Shown here: positions 32,660 through 45,617 of the stretch, piece after piece | Layout: every line of letters starts with the position of its first letter | Position numbering within the stretch: position 1 is the first letter of the stretch | Assembly (NCBI GenBank): GCA_964016885.1 | Contig: OZ024743.1 | Location: 172,553,176 to 172,617,175, forward strand | From: Eledone cirrhosa | Lineage: Eukaryota; Mollusca; Cephalopoda; Octopoda; Eledonidae | DNA length: 64,000 nt | Direction: 5' to 3' | Translations under genes and position numbers: made by a program | Notes under the pieces: model-generated | Told to the model about the DNA's origin: nothing | The model's input: the letters and a program-made list of their open reading frames with translations, nothing else | Databases searched by the model: none

Positions 32660-34186
32660 TGAAATTGAAATAATACTAGCTGCTAGAAGAACAATCATTA
32701 AATTCGACAATAGTTACTGGGAGCGAAAAAATAGACAATATAACTTCGATATAACTATGGGATCAAATGATTCAGCCCAAGTTACAGACATTGTCGGAAT
32801 TTATATAGCACATTTCTTACATAGGGAATTTGATAACCTACAAGGCGGAATCTATAGAGACGATACACTACTTTTAGCTAAAACCCTAAATAATCAAAAC
32901 TTAGAAAGATTAAGGGAAAAGATTAGAAAATTATTTAATAATTTAGGCCTTAACATCACTTTTGAACCCAACTCTAAAAAAGCTAACTTCTTAGATATCG
33001 CTCAACCTTAACTCAGGACTAATAGAACCCTTCCATAAAAATAATGGAAATTTAGCTTACATTGATTATAACTCTAATCACCCTCAATCCATAATTAACT
33101 CCATAGCTCATAGTATATCCCTTAGAATCTCGCGCCTATCTTCTAACCTAGAGATTTTTAACGAACACGCTAACTACTACAACATAGCTTTACTTAAGGT
33201 AGGCCATAAAGAGAGACTCAAATACATACCAGATACAAAAAATGACAACACACTTAATATTAATAGCACTATCCACCCCTATAGAAACAACAAATCTAGG
33301 ACTAAACATAGAAATTGGCAACAAGCAGGTAAATTAAATGAACAGAATACTAATATAAAGACCACTAATAACTATAGAAGATGCAAAAATAGAAACTACT
33401 TATGGTTCAATCCAATGTTTAACTCCTCTATAAAAACAAAACTACCTTACACTTTCTTCAAATTGGTTGACAAACACTTCCCTAAAATTCATAAATATCA
33501 TAAAATCTTTAATAGAAAATCTATGAAACTATCATACTCCACTGCCATCAACATAGAATCGCACATACATAAAATTAACTATAAAAGAATTTATAATACA
33601 AGTGGCCCGCAAATAAGTACCATAACACCAAATACAAAACATAAGCATATAACATCATCACAACCAAACACACGTCAGTACGCATCACTACAATACAGCA
33701 ACAAACCCAATTCTCAGCCCATACATAGCAACCTACAAAACCATATCGAAGAACCGGCGCATAGAAAAGCATCTAAGTGTAACTGCCATCTACCTGACAA
33801 ATGCCCTTTACAAAATAGATGCCTAGAGACAAATATAGTATTCCTATGTATTATAAATTCAGGTAGCTTAGTATGGCGTTACATTGGTTCCACAGCAGGG
33901 GAGTTTAAGAAAAGGTGGTACGTACATAGACACTTTATGATTAACAAGAATCTCTTAAATACAACGACTCTCGCCAATAAAATCTGGCAACTCAAGGATG
34001 CAAACATGGAATATAAAATCAGCTGGAGGAAGCTATCAAATTGGTATGTACCACTGCGGCCTCTGTAATATGGAACTTTTCCAAATTTTAAATTACAACA
34101 AAATGCTTCTTAACAGTAAAATTGAAAGAACTATTTTCTGTCGACATAAATCGGCAACCAAATTTGAGAACTTTAGACCAGCTTAA
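32660..34186 (+). pseudogene. Penelope-like RT/GIY-YIG protein remnant
   Basis: From about 32660 the frame gives FDITMGS and GIYRDD, RT motifs typical of Penelope-like elements, followed by NFLDI. The track from 32757 ends at 33011 because of a one-base shift near 33001. In the next frame it continues NLNSGLIEPF...YIDYNSNHP through to a cysteine-rich linker (CNCHLPDKCPLQNRC) and a GIY-YIG core (WRYIGS...FKKRW). A 17-bp loss near 34044 shifts the C-terminal HCGLCNMELF segment into another frame. The RT N-terminus is missing. The clade within Penelope-like elements is not resolved. Confidence 0.8.
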
Positions 34187-34429
34187 TTCCATCTTATCTC
34201 TTACATAACCCAGATTGTACCACTTAGATCTATTATAATATCACATTATCAGCATCATCATCATTATGATTATGATTTTAATTATAATTGTCATCATCTA
34301 TCAAAGAACAACATCAAAACCTCTTATATTTACATTCTTATTTTATATATCTCTATCTTTCACTCTCTATCTTTATATTTCTCTCCCTAAATTTATTTCA
34401 TCTCTGACAATATATTTTATCATAATTGT

Positions 34430-34508
34430 TTCTACTTTTGGCACAAGGCCAGCAATTACCCAGTGCATTACTGGTACTTTATTATATCGACCCCGTAAGG
34501 ATGAAAGC
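34430..34508 (-). mobile_element. SINE 3'-end fragment in the right arm of Penelope-like element 1
   Basis: Tail-side 79 bp of the tRNA-SINE (attgtttctacttttggcac to gaccccgtaaggatgaaag). It interrupts a stretch that is continuous in the left arm (about 32010), so it arrived after the arms formed or on one arm only. The head is missing. Confidence 0.85.
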
Positions 34509-34750
34509 ATATAATATAACTTAAAACTAATTTATTTATTTATTTATTAAAATAACCAATACACACATAAATATATTTAACATTATCATATTTTTACCTT
34601 CATATCTATCCACATATTTTAACAATTCTCAAAAACCACTCTCAATAATTTTGATAGGTTTAAATATTCTTCGCACATATTTACTTCTTTTACGTATTTA
34701 TTTTCATTTTTCATTTTTCACATTTTATACCATTTTATATCACATCAGAG

Positions 34751-34755
34751 GTAAT

Positions 34756-34794
<39 letters not shown>

Positions 34795-35075
34795 TCTATT
34801 TTTATCTATTTTTTATATATTTATTTTTATTTTTATTTACATTTATTCATATATTAACGTTTATTCATTTATTGCTGTTATCATTATTTTTCCCTCTATT
34901 TTTCTTTCTATCCTAGGTTATTTCTCCTTGTGCTTGTCTCTCCTCTGTCTACCATCATTTTCCATATATTTTCTTCTCTTTATATCTTTCTCTGTAATCA
35001 TTTCTCCTTTTTCTTCTTCTTTCTCTTTTTCTTTTTCTTTTTCTTTTTCTTTTTCTTTTTCTTTTTCCTTCTTTT
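34751..35075. repeat. (TTTA)n and (CTTTTT)n low-complexity tracts
   Basis: Simple repeats within the right arm (TTTA units about 34751-34797, pyrimidine run about 35007-35075), mirrored as (TAAA)n and purine runs in the left arm at about 31470-31520 and 31720-31760. Confidence 0.9.
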
Positions 35076-35541
35076 TTCTTTTTCCTTTCCTTTCTTCCTG
35101 TACTGTATCTAGCTCCCTTTCTTCCTTCTTTTCTCTCTTTATCTTTATTATTAATATTATTATCGATGATGTAATTTGAATTTGTAAATTTTCCGGTTAT
35201 ATATATTTTTTATAAGTTTCCGAAGATCTGATCGAGCTAACATCGTATTTAAAATTGAGTGGCACTACTTCTAGTGTTCAGCAATTTTTAGACAAGTTTA
35301 TCAGTGAAACAATTGTTAGACTGTAAATAAATCCACTTTTTTGTACTGTTGACCATATTATTCTCCACTTTTTCAATTTCATTACTCCAAGATAAACTTA
35401 CATAGGAATACAAGTGAAATCATAAACTCGTCATCTACGTAAACATCGTGTTGAGTCAAACAACGCCGTACGCTAAAACTATCCATAACAAGAAGTATTC
35501 ACAACCTCTAACTGGATTACCTATAACGATATTTTGTTATC

Positions 35542-35547
<6 letters not shown>

Positions 35548-35577
<30 letters not shown>
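35548..35577. repeat. (TA)n microsatellite
   Basis: Short TA tract. The following 60 bp (35580-35640, cagattaaagtttaagcaaa) recurs beside another TA tract at 44970-45030. Confidence 0.9.
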
Positions 35578-35582
<5 letters not shown>

Positions 35583-35737
35583 TATCAGATTAAAGTTTAA
35601 GCAAATAATCGCTGCTCTCACCCTTAACGGAATCTTCTGAGACTAAAAAAATCAATCTGTGAACGCCGAGGTAAATATTTCGAAAAACGTTAGACACTAT
35701 ATATATATATACACACACTATATATATATACATATAC

Positions 35738-35965
35738 ACACACAAACACACAGCGTCATAATGTCGTAATGCAGACAGCCAGACATACAGACAGATATTA
35801 TAAGGGCGCAACTTTATATCTATGTCTCTATTTAAAAAGAAAGACTAAGAATTATAGAGACAGATCGCTAAATCGCCTATTGCGGTCCCTAGGGCATTGA
35901 AAATTTGACATTTATTTTGCTCAGAACACTCAATAGGACCATAAGTATTACATGTGTAAAGTTTG
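35738..35965 (-). mobile_element. Helitron-like internal fragment
   Basis: Inverse of 41660-41890 of the Helitron-like element, including the stretch reading gcaatgcgg/ctaaatcgcctattgcgg and the agacagccagacatacagac block. No termini are present. Confidence 0.65.
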
Positions 35966-36368
35966 AAAACAATCTCCCGTGGTGGTGGTGTGTGGGGTGG
36001 GGGGGTTCTGCCATGTATATGAAGAAATAGAAGGCAATAAAATGAAGAAAACAGAAAATAAATAATAAATAGAGAATAAATGGAGAATAAATGGAAAATT
36101 AATGAAAAGTTAATGAAAAAATAATGCCATATACATGGCAGAACCCCACCACCACCACCACCACCAATTCCTTTGACTGAGGAATGTTCTAACAACTGAC
36201 CAATGAGAGGAGAAGAAGCCCTTTGACGCTGAAATTCGTTTGTTTAAATTCATATGATTCCAGTTCCTCAGTGAAATAACAACCCAACCAGGAACTGGGC
36301 ATATCAGAGTATTGACAAAGTTAAACACCTCAACAACATGTGTACTCGTCTCTACCACACTAATTCGG

Positions 36369-36423
36369 ACTGCCGGAAGAGGTCACAGCCAAAGATGGCT
36401 GTCACCGAAATATATATCGTAGT
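36369..36423 (+). ncRNA. Hammerhead-ribozyme-like motif (core mutated)
   Basis: Stem I ACTGC 36369-36373 with GTAGT 36419-36423 (one G-U). Core CGGAAGA 36374-36380 has one change from CUGANGA. Stem II GGTCACAGCC / GGCTGTCACC (36381-36406) has a single C-C mismatch at the fourth pair. GAAA is at 36407-36410. Stem III is AT / ATAT loop / AT, with position 17 a C and cleavage predicted after 36418. AATAAA and then (TA)n follow downstream. Confidence 0.65.
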
Positions 36424-36469
36424 AATAAACGAGGCCAAATTTTAAACATTTGACTTATTTATTTTATTT

Positions 36470-36473
<4 letters not shown>

Positions 36474-36517
<44 letters not shown>
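36474..36517. repeat. (TA)n microsatellite
   Basis: TA dinucleotide tract between the hammerhead-like unit and a second SINE type. Confidence 0.95.
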
Positions 36518-36518
<1 letters not shown>

Positions 36519-36520
<2 letters not shown>

Positions 36521-36690
36521 CTTGAGGTTGTGAGTTCGTTTCCTGGACCGGGCGATGCGTTATGTCCTTGAGCAAGACACTTTATTTCACGTTGCGACCG
36601 ATAGATAGTATTAGCAACTAGAAAGACCGGCACAAACATTGTTTCCTCGGTCCGATTTGACGAAAGTCGATCGATGTGTATGTATGTAAA
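36519..36690 (+). mobile_element. Second tRNA-related SINE type
   Basis: Contains the box-B-like ggttgtgagttcgtttcc and then a conserved-looking central part, ccttgagcaagacacttta, that differs from the common SINE of this window. It is probably truncated at the head (it follows a TA tract directly). Confidence 0.55.
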
Positions 36691-37499
36691 AGATAAACAG
36701 AAATAACAACACAATCAGTACTGTATATGGAAGGAATATATTGAAATAGCAGGGAGAGGGTCTTAAAGTTTCGGACTGAGTGTATACATTTATAAATACA
36801 TATTTAATTTATTACATATATATATACAAAACATTCATATATTCAGTGGCGCACTGGGTCTAAACACATTGGTTGCCAGGAGATAAAGGAGGCCCACTCA
36901 TATATAGAATGCTATCATTTAGTTTTTATAATGAATGAATAACATTTTCAAAAGTGAAAACAAAACATTGCAATCAAATTTTTGCGGGGAAAATGATTAT
37001 TTGTTTACTAATTATTGTGTATATATACTGTATATATTACTGGAAGTATACAGTAATACTAAATGTTAATACAGAATATTATAATTGAATTTTTAAATAA
37101 TTGTGAATGTATAGTATACTGTTATTTAGAGTAGAGTATATCAAGTGACCGCTCTTAACATCTCCAGTAAAAAGTATACACATCTAAAGAATTTCAATAA
37201 TGACCTTTGGTCTTTCACACTCACTCAATATATATATCTCTGGGAGTGTGTGTATATGTGTACATGTGTATATATAGATAGATAGATATATATGTATACA
37301 TACATGTTTTCAAATTGTACAAACATTATTTGGCGACTCATTCTCACTAGAGACTTTAGACTGAAGAACTGACCTCTAATTGATTTTACATATGTCTTTT
37401 GGCCAACAGCTCGTGTGTATGTGTAAGCATATATATGTCCCAAGGCTCTGATACAATCAACACCATAAACACAGAGCTGGCATATCTAAGAACTGACTA

Positions 37500-37535
37500 A
37501 CTGCCTGATGAGGTCAGCGAAATATATATAGCAGT
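37500..37535 (+). ncRNA. Hammerhead-ribozyme-like motif with very short stem II
   Basis: ACTGC (37500-37504) pairs with GCAGT (37531-37535). The core CTGATGA (37505-37511) and GAAA (37519-37522) are intact. Stem III is AT with an ATAT loop, position 17 is A, and cleavage is predicted after 37530. Only GGTCAGC separates the boxes, so stem II is almost absent. It is probably a deleted form of the 36.4-kb class. AATAAA follows. Confidence 0.6.
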
Positions 37536-38076
37536 AAATAAAGGATTATGAGTTCATGCAATTGATTTATGTTTCGTCACTATATATATATATATGCGTG
37601 TGTATGTGTCTATGTATGTATTATGTATGTATTATGTATGCATGCATGAATGAATACAGTAAGCCAGTGACTCTAACTGTTAGCGCTATCATATATGTAG
37701 TGACCTACGTTCCGAGGGCTCATGGATACATTCTCCGTGCGTTGTTTGGCTCAGTTCAGCCAATCGCCTCCAGCGTAGGAGAATGTATCTCGACACGCCC
37801 TGAGAGAAAAATTGCCGCGGTGATTCAGAAATATTTCTCTTGCTGCTTGGGACTCTGAGAAATGAACACGCGACCATGTAACGGTGAGATTTGCACTTTG
37901 GCCTGTCGGCCTTCCTTGGGCCTGGTACAATGCCACATCCTTTTTATAACCTTTATATTGTTAACTTTAATTATCCAATTCAACAAACATTTACTTTGTG
38001 GATAACTTTGTCTCTTTCTCACTACAACAAATAAACTTACATTCATCATAATTATCCGTAGAAACAATTATTATAT

Positions 38077-38242
38077 TGGCAGTATCGGTAGAGGGTCGGA
38101 CACCATGCTTTGACGCATAGAGTTACAGCCCTTCCATACTGAGTTCAAATTCCGCCAAGGTTAACTTTGCCTTTCATCCTTACGGGGTCGATAAAATAAA
38201 CTACCAGTAATGCACTGGGTAATTGCTGGCCTTGTGCCAAAA
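38077..38242 (+). mobile_element. tRNA-derived SINE with 19-bp duplication
   Basis: Plus-strand copy from tggcagtatcggtagaggg to ccttgtgccaaaa. It is flanked by a 19-bp repeat, gtagaaacaattattatat (38058-38076 and 38243-38261), which is also the normal 3' tail of the SINE. Confidence 0.88.
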
Positions 38243-38261
38243 GTAGAAACAATTATTATAT

Positions 38262-40000
38262 CTTTCTGCTAAAATGGTGAGTCTTGGTGATATCTATTAT
38301 TATAAACTACTGCTAAAAATGGTGCCTCCGACGGAGGAAAATTAGCAGTATTTAAAAAAACTTTCAACACGAGGAAATTAGTTTCAAAATGGCTATCACC
38401 AAGTCCTCCACTACCAACAACAGCAGCAGCAGCGACAACATTGGTTAACCACTAACCATAAACAACGGAATAACTATGTGGCAACTTCTTCGTTGGAACA
38501 AAACGAACACAAAAAAATTCTATTCCCACCTCACGTGGTGACAACGTTCAAATGCTTCTCACTTGGCTGTTTACACTTTCGCTATATCTTACTACGAACC
38601 ATTCATTAAATTGGACTCTTTCATTTTCGAACATGATATTTCTTTTTCTGAAAATTACACCTTGTGTCTTTCTCGTTCAGCCAAGCTTTTGTTTAAGACC
38701 AACAACCAATATGGCGACTGTTGCCTTCCTCTTTCATTTTCGAGCAGCCATCTTGTCTTCTTCGTTTCGTCATTTTCACGCGCGGCGGATTTTACCAACA
38801 CACTCATTGCTATTCATCTCAAAGAATAGTTCGGCCACGAGCTACTTTATTAATGCCAGTAAAAAAATTGCGACACCTTGCGTCGTAAATTGACGTCACT
38901 TGCTGGGCATTTTTATGCACGTTCGTTCTGCGGTCAGCTACTTAAAACTTATCTGGACTCACTCAGATCAACAACCGCTCATCTGGACTTACTCAGATCA
39001 CAGCTCTCAACTGTTTCTTTTTTTCAACATTGACCAACACATCTTGGCTGAAATTTCTGGAAAAAAATTTTGCGCGCTCTTCTTTTGGGATCTTCTAACT
39101 CTGAACGAGTTGTTTCCCTTGGAACAACTTTAAAAGGCTGCGAGAGCGAACAACCACTTAAAAAACAATTCTTTCTTTCTTTTTTTTTTACAGGCAATGT
39201 TTGGACATTTATTTCTTTTAAACTGTATAATATGAAAATTCATTTTTTTTTCTCTATCATTGTATATATGACTGCAGGCACACATTTTATTTGCTGTATT
39301 ACATGCCTCCATATGCACACACATTTCTTTGTCACACACCAACATGTTGTTGTCTATAGTATATGATCTTCAAGCGCCGTAATATTCTGCGAGATCCCTT
39401 TTCACCTGGTGGAGGTACCAAAACATGCTGTCGACACTTGCAGCTTAATTCACCTGCACCGCAACACGAGAATGCTAATTGCAGCGGGATTCAAACAGTT
39501 TCGCTTCTCGTTGCACACTCATCGTCCTATAGCATAACAACCTCCATCTTGTTACTTTACCCGACTAACAGGGAAAACAACAAATGGAACTGGACCAGTC
39601 AGCATTTCCACCATTTCTCCTATGGATTCACCAGAATTATGGAATTACCGCTTCAACTGCTACCCACCTACAGATTCAACTTACTTTTTTCTTTTCAAAG
39701 CAACTAGCTATTTTTTCCTGGCTGCCTAGCACTTCCGGCAATTCATCTGGGAGGCCGACAATTTCTCGCCTACCCATCATCTTCTTGCAAGCTCTGCTAA
39801 AACATTTACCATCACAGCTCCAGCTATACAGCTCTGGTATAACATTTACCATAACAGCTCTGGTATAACACTTACCATAACAGATATACAGCTCTGGTAA
39901 CGCATGAACAGCACCATCATTGACAACAGCTACTGGTAAAACAATGTATTTCTAAGCACTCTTTGGTTATTCCTATAACTATATATATATATATATATAT
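38262..40000. other. No recognised gene; minor repeats
   Basis: I recognise no protein family here. ORFs of up to about 115 codons exist (38552-38893, 39363-39707) but show no motifs. There is a short tandem repeat of about 26 bp (cagctctggtataaca) at 39820-39900 and a short (TA)n at 39981-40000. Confidence 0.6.
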
Positions 40001-40126
40001 GAAGATAGATATAGAATATTCGAAAATATTCTGTATGTTTATAATAAACATTTTGAAGACCTAATCGCTATAGAATAGAATACGTCACGTATTACAATTT
40101 ATAGATTCTCGATAAAAGCAAGGGAA

Positions 40127-40169
40127 GTAACCTACGCGTTTCATTCTTATTAGAAATCTTCAGGATTAC
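40127..40169 (-). ncRNA. Hammerhead ribozyme, array unit 1
   Basis: Minus strand. Stem I is GTAATC with GGTTAC (six pairs, one G-U). The core CTGAAGA and GAAA are intact. Stem II is TTCT / AATA loop / AGAA after one T-T mismatch. Stem III is minimal (A-C / G-T around GC), position 17 is A, and cleavage is predicted just before GGTTAC. The sequence between the boxes is colinear with type I hammerheads that have a tiny helix III. Confidence 0.78.
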
Positions 40170-40436
40170 ATATCCAGTGCTTTTATCGAGAATGACACAG
40201 CTAGAGACTTATAGAATACTTAGCTGTGTAAAGGAACTGGTTTGAAAGAGCGGTTGCCGGTCCGGCAGAAATTAGAAATTGGATTAAATGCTCTGAAATA
40301 GCGATATATATGTGAAGATAGATATAGAATATTCGAAAATATTCTGTATGTTTATAATAAACATTTTGAAGACCTAATCGCTATAGAATAGAATACGTCA
40401 CGTATTACAATTAGATTCTCGATAAAAGCAAGGGAA

Positions 40437-40479
40437 GTAACCTACGCGTTTCATTCTTATTAGAAATCTTCAGGATTAC
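40437..40479 (-). ncRNA. Hammerhead ribozyme, array unit 2
   Basis: Identical fold to the one at 40127-40169, 310 bp further on. Transcription through the array on the minus strand would give unit-length RNAs if both sites cleave. Confidence 0.78.
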
Positions 40480-41149
40480 ATATCCAGTGCTTTTATCGAG
40501 AATGACACAGCTAGAGACTTATAGAATACTTAGCTGTGTAAAGGAACTGGTTTGAAAGAGCGGTTGTCGGTCCGGCAGAAATTAGAAATTGGATTAAATG
40601 CTCTGAAATAGCGATATATATGTGAAGATAGATATAGAATATTCGAAAATATTCTGTATGTTTATAATAAACATTTTGAAGACCTAATCGCTATAGAATA
40701 GAATACGTCACGTATTACAATTAGATTCTCGATAAAAGCAATCCTCAGATATGCCTCGGTATGTAAGCTTTCTCTGATTTTGTGCAGTAGATTGTTATAT
40801 TCAGCATATTCTAACAACGTGATATTCTGCGTTCCCTCATTAATTTCTCCCACCATTGGTTTATTTCCAAAATAGCGCCTACTCCCATCCGGTCATGTTG
40901 TCGTGTGCATTCATGCTTGAAAGGCTGTCTGTCTGACTTACACAGCCACACTTATTTTAAGTGTTCGTTAGACTATAAGTCTTACTTAGGATGCGTTGTT
41001 GTTGACAGGAGGGGGAGCGTCTACTACTAACTCTGAGCGTCAAAAAAACTACCCGAAAAGGAGAATTGGTCAACATCATTGGATGCTTCCGAAACCACAG
41101 GGGTTTTTTTTCAGAGTTTATCTCTCCTAGAGAGGTGTTGTTACAACAA

Positions 41150-41480
41150 CTGGGGCCTTTCACAATGAAGACCAAGGTCAAAGTGTATACCACATGTACA
41201 GCATTACTGTATGTGTGTGAGACATGGGTTGCCTACAAACGATCAAATCCAGAAACAGCTTTTGTATGGCGAGCTTTGTAAAGTAAAAAGAAACACCCCA
41301 AAGCTCCGAATCAAATATTGTGTAAAGGACTCATTGAAAAAAACTGGTTTGATGGTGGCTTACTGGGACAAAAATTCTAGTAAGAGGAACTTGGTGTGGA
41401 ATGGTAAATGATGGGTCCATAATTTTGAGGACTGACACATAGAGCACAAGAAAATCAAACGGTATATGCGTAAGCAATGC
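41150..41480 (+). pseudogene. LINE RT C-terminal fragment
   Basis: Frame-broken pieces read MKTKVKVY, LLYVCETW, then LLYGELCKVKRN, LRIKYCVKDSLKK and W-rich residues. This matches the usual C-terminal region of APE-type LINE polymerases (CR1/RTE-like). The two pieces are in different frames and the upstream RT is absent. Confidence 0.65.
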
Positions 41481-41594
41481 CCTGGTGTATCTCTTGAAAC
41501 AATCGGTGTATCTTACACTTCATTAACCTCCTACCACAACAAACACCAGACGCACACCCAAATTCATCTTTAATATAGAAAATTGTTGAAGTTA

Positions 41595-42425
41595 TCTATA
41601 TATATAAAACTGAGGATGTTTATCTGTGTGTATGTGAGTTTGAATCCCTAAAACTCGAGAAGCACCCAACCGACCGTTTTCAAACTTTACACATGTAATA
41701 CTTATGCTTCAGGGAGTGTTCTGAGCAAAAGAAATTTTTAATTTTCAATGCCCTAGGGACCGCAATAGGCGATTTAGCGATCTCTCTCTATAATTCTTAG
41801 TCTTTCTCTTTTTAGATAGATACATATATATAACGTCGCGTCCTTATAATATCTGTCTGTATGTCTGGCTGTCTGCATTACGTCACTTCCCTGAGGATGT
41901 CTGTCTGTGTGTGTGTCTGTGAGTTCGAATCCCTAAAACTCGAGAAGTACCCAACCGACTTTTTACAAACTTTACATGTGTATTACTTATGTTTCAGGGA
42001 GTGTTATGCACATAAAACATTCGTCAGACCGATTTCCTTGAAATTGTAACTATGTCTCTTCATACTGTGAGCTAAGAAAATCCAACTTTTTTATGGCCTA
42101 GGGATTGTATTAGGTGAAAAACTTCATTTTTTCAGCTTTTTAGGACTTTTTTGAGGCGTTACGTCTAGTCGATTTTTCCGAAATTTCAAGGCATGTTATG
42201 CACATAAAAAAAATTCATTTTCTTGATCCCCTATGGCCCGCATTAGGTGAAAACCTGTATGTTTCCTGCTTCATCGAGGAAAATCTTAAAGATTATCCAG
42301 CCATCAGAGTATTCGGTTTATTTTCTTTACATATTGTCGAGGCATGCAGTTTTTCCTGATTAGGTCTGTTGGCGGCCCGCGTTCCAAAATACCTTACCCC
42401 GTGCAACGCCAGGTACCACTGCTAG
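41595..42425 (+). mobile_element. Helitron-like non-autonomous element (831 bp)
   Basis: Begins TC (tctatatatataaaactga) after an A and ends gcaacgccaggtaccactgctag before a T, with a short GC-rich potential hairpin before CTAG. This is the terminal structure and A/T insertion preference of Helitrons. It has no Rep or helicase coding. The interior repeats a ctaaaactcgagaag block twice (about 41650 and 41930). Confidence 0.6.
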
Positions 42426-43161
<736 letters not shown>

Positions 43162-43229
43162 TTTGTTTTGTGTCCATTTATTAAACTATATATATATATA
43201 GTTATGTAATAAACAACATAAGATAATTA

Positions 43230-43290
43230 TTTCATTTACCAGTGGTTTCTTGAAAGCAAACAAAATTTGCTTTCAGTCATCAGAATGAAA
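43230..43290 (-). ncRNA. Hammerhead ribozyme, left palindrome arm
   Basis: Minus-strand mirror of the 43367-43427 ribozyme. The core is the complement of 43277-43283, and stem I strands are the complements of 43284-43290 and 43230-43236. All invariant positions are present. Confidence 0.85.
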
Positions 43291-43366
43291 AAATCCTTGT
43301 GTATTTATTGACAGTGGATTTTAAAAACCTTTTTAAAATCCACTGTCAATAAATACACCAGGATTT

Positions 43367-43427
43367 TTTCATTCTGATGACTGAAAGCAAATTTTGTTTG
43401 CTTTCAAGAAACCACTGGTAAATGAAA
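43367..43427 (+). ncRNA. Hammerhead ribozyme, right palindrome arm
   Basis: Stem I TTTCATT (43367-43373) pairs perfectly with AATGAAA (43421-43427). Core CTGATGA is 43374-43380. Stem II (43381-43407) has about ten pairs after one C-A mismatch, loop TTTTG. GAAA is 43408-43411. Stem III is ACC / ACT loop / GGT. Position 17 is A43420, with cleavage predicted between 43420 and 43421. It is the best-formed hammerhead in the window. Confidence 0.87.
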
Positions 43428-43540
43428 TAATTATCTTATGTTGTTTATTACATAACTAATAAGCTCTGTAACCTACATAGAGCACTCTTTTTTCCTGGAC
43501 CTTTCCGACGGAATTACTTCATTTATATATATATAAAGAA

Positions 43541-44976
<1,436 letters not shown>

Positions 44977-45117
44977 CAGATTAAAGTTTAAGCAAAGAAT
45001 CGGTGCTTTCACCCTTAACGGGATCTTCTTGAAACTCTTATCGAGCCCTCTTTGGATTTTAGTCTTCAAATTTATTATTATTACTGTATATATATATAGT
45101 TTAATAAATCAACAGAG

Positions 45118-45120
<3 letters not shown>

Positions 45121-45176
<56 letters not shown>
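45121..45176. repeat. (TA)n microsatellite
   Basis: TA tract flanking the snap-back element on its left; a matching tract (45620-45712) lies to its right. Confidence 0.95.
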
Positions 45177-45180
<4 letters not shown>

Positions 45181-45181
<1 letters not shown>

Positions 45182-45617
45182 TTGGTGCTCTGAAATAGCG
45201 ATATATATATGAATGTATATATAGTGTATTTTGCAATACACTGTATGCTTAATTAAAAGCATTTCGAAGACCTTACGCTATTGTTTTAGAGTAGTGACAG
45301 TCTCTCTTTAAATTTTCAGCAAACATATACATATACATATACGTATACATTCATATATATATCGCTATTTCAGAGCACCAATTCTAATTTTCAATTTCTG
45401 CTTGACCGGCAACATTCATGATTTTCAGCAAACAGGTGGAGTACTTAGCTTTGATAAGTACCAAAAAGTACGAAACAGTGTTCTGTCAGCTTTATCTTCC
45501 CTGTTTGCTGAAAATTTAAAGTAAGTGAGACTGTCATTACTCTAAAACAATAGCGTAAGGTCTTCGAAATGCTTTTAATTAAGCATACAGTCTATTGCAA
45601 AATACACTATATATACA

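Larger units (their letters stand above)
31222..35380 (+). mobile_element. Penelope-like element 1 with inverted arms
   Basis: A plus-strand body (about 32660-34190) encodes RT and GIY-YIG segments. The C-terminal coding end plus about 1.2 kb of AT- and pyrimidine-rich 3' sequence (33784-35380) is repeated in inverted orientation to the left (31222-32598). The arms end in tcaatttttt-type sequence around cttttttcaatt/aattgaaaaag. Penelope-like elements are known for partial and inverted terminal arrangements. The arms differ by indels and by a SINE fragment. Confidence 0.82.
40001..40741 (-). repeat. Tandem array of a 310-bp hammerhead-bearing unit (2.4 copies)
   Basis: Units start gaagatagatatagaatatt at 40001, 40314 and 40624 (periods 313 and 310). 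The third is cut at 40741. The first two each contain one complete hammerhead fold on the minus strand. Tandem short units with hammerheads are the hallmark of retrozymes. The unit also shares a block (tttataataaacattttgaa) with the snap-back elements at 45.2, 54.8 and 59.6 kb. Confidence 0.85.
43201..43456. repeat. 256-bp near-perfect palindrome with two hammerheads
   Basis: Arms of about 125 bp (43201-43325 and 43334-43456) differ at only a handful of positions, around a short centre near 43330. Each arm has an intact hammerhead motif on its own strand. The outer ends read gttatgtaataaacaacata. There are no coding features. Confidence 0.92.

Noticed and set aside
34928..35179. Phe/Ser-rich ORFs in 34.9-35.2 kb
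   Set aside because: Low-complexity pyrimidine tract translation within the Penelope-like arm.
35200..35260. tttccgaagatctgatcgag at the end of Penelope-like element 1 as a ribozyme
   Set aside because: It lacks GAAA downstream and no stem I partner was found in either arm.
38552..39868. Possible small secreted or membrane proteins with hydrophobic N-termini
   Set aside because: Short, AT-rich, no family motif, no splice or codon evidence, and surrounded by repeats.
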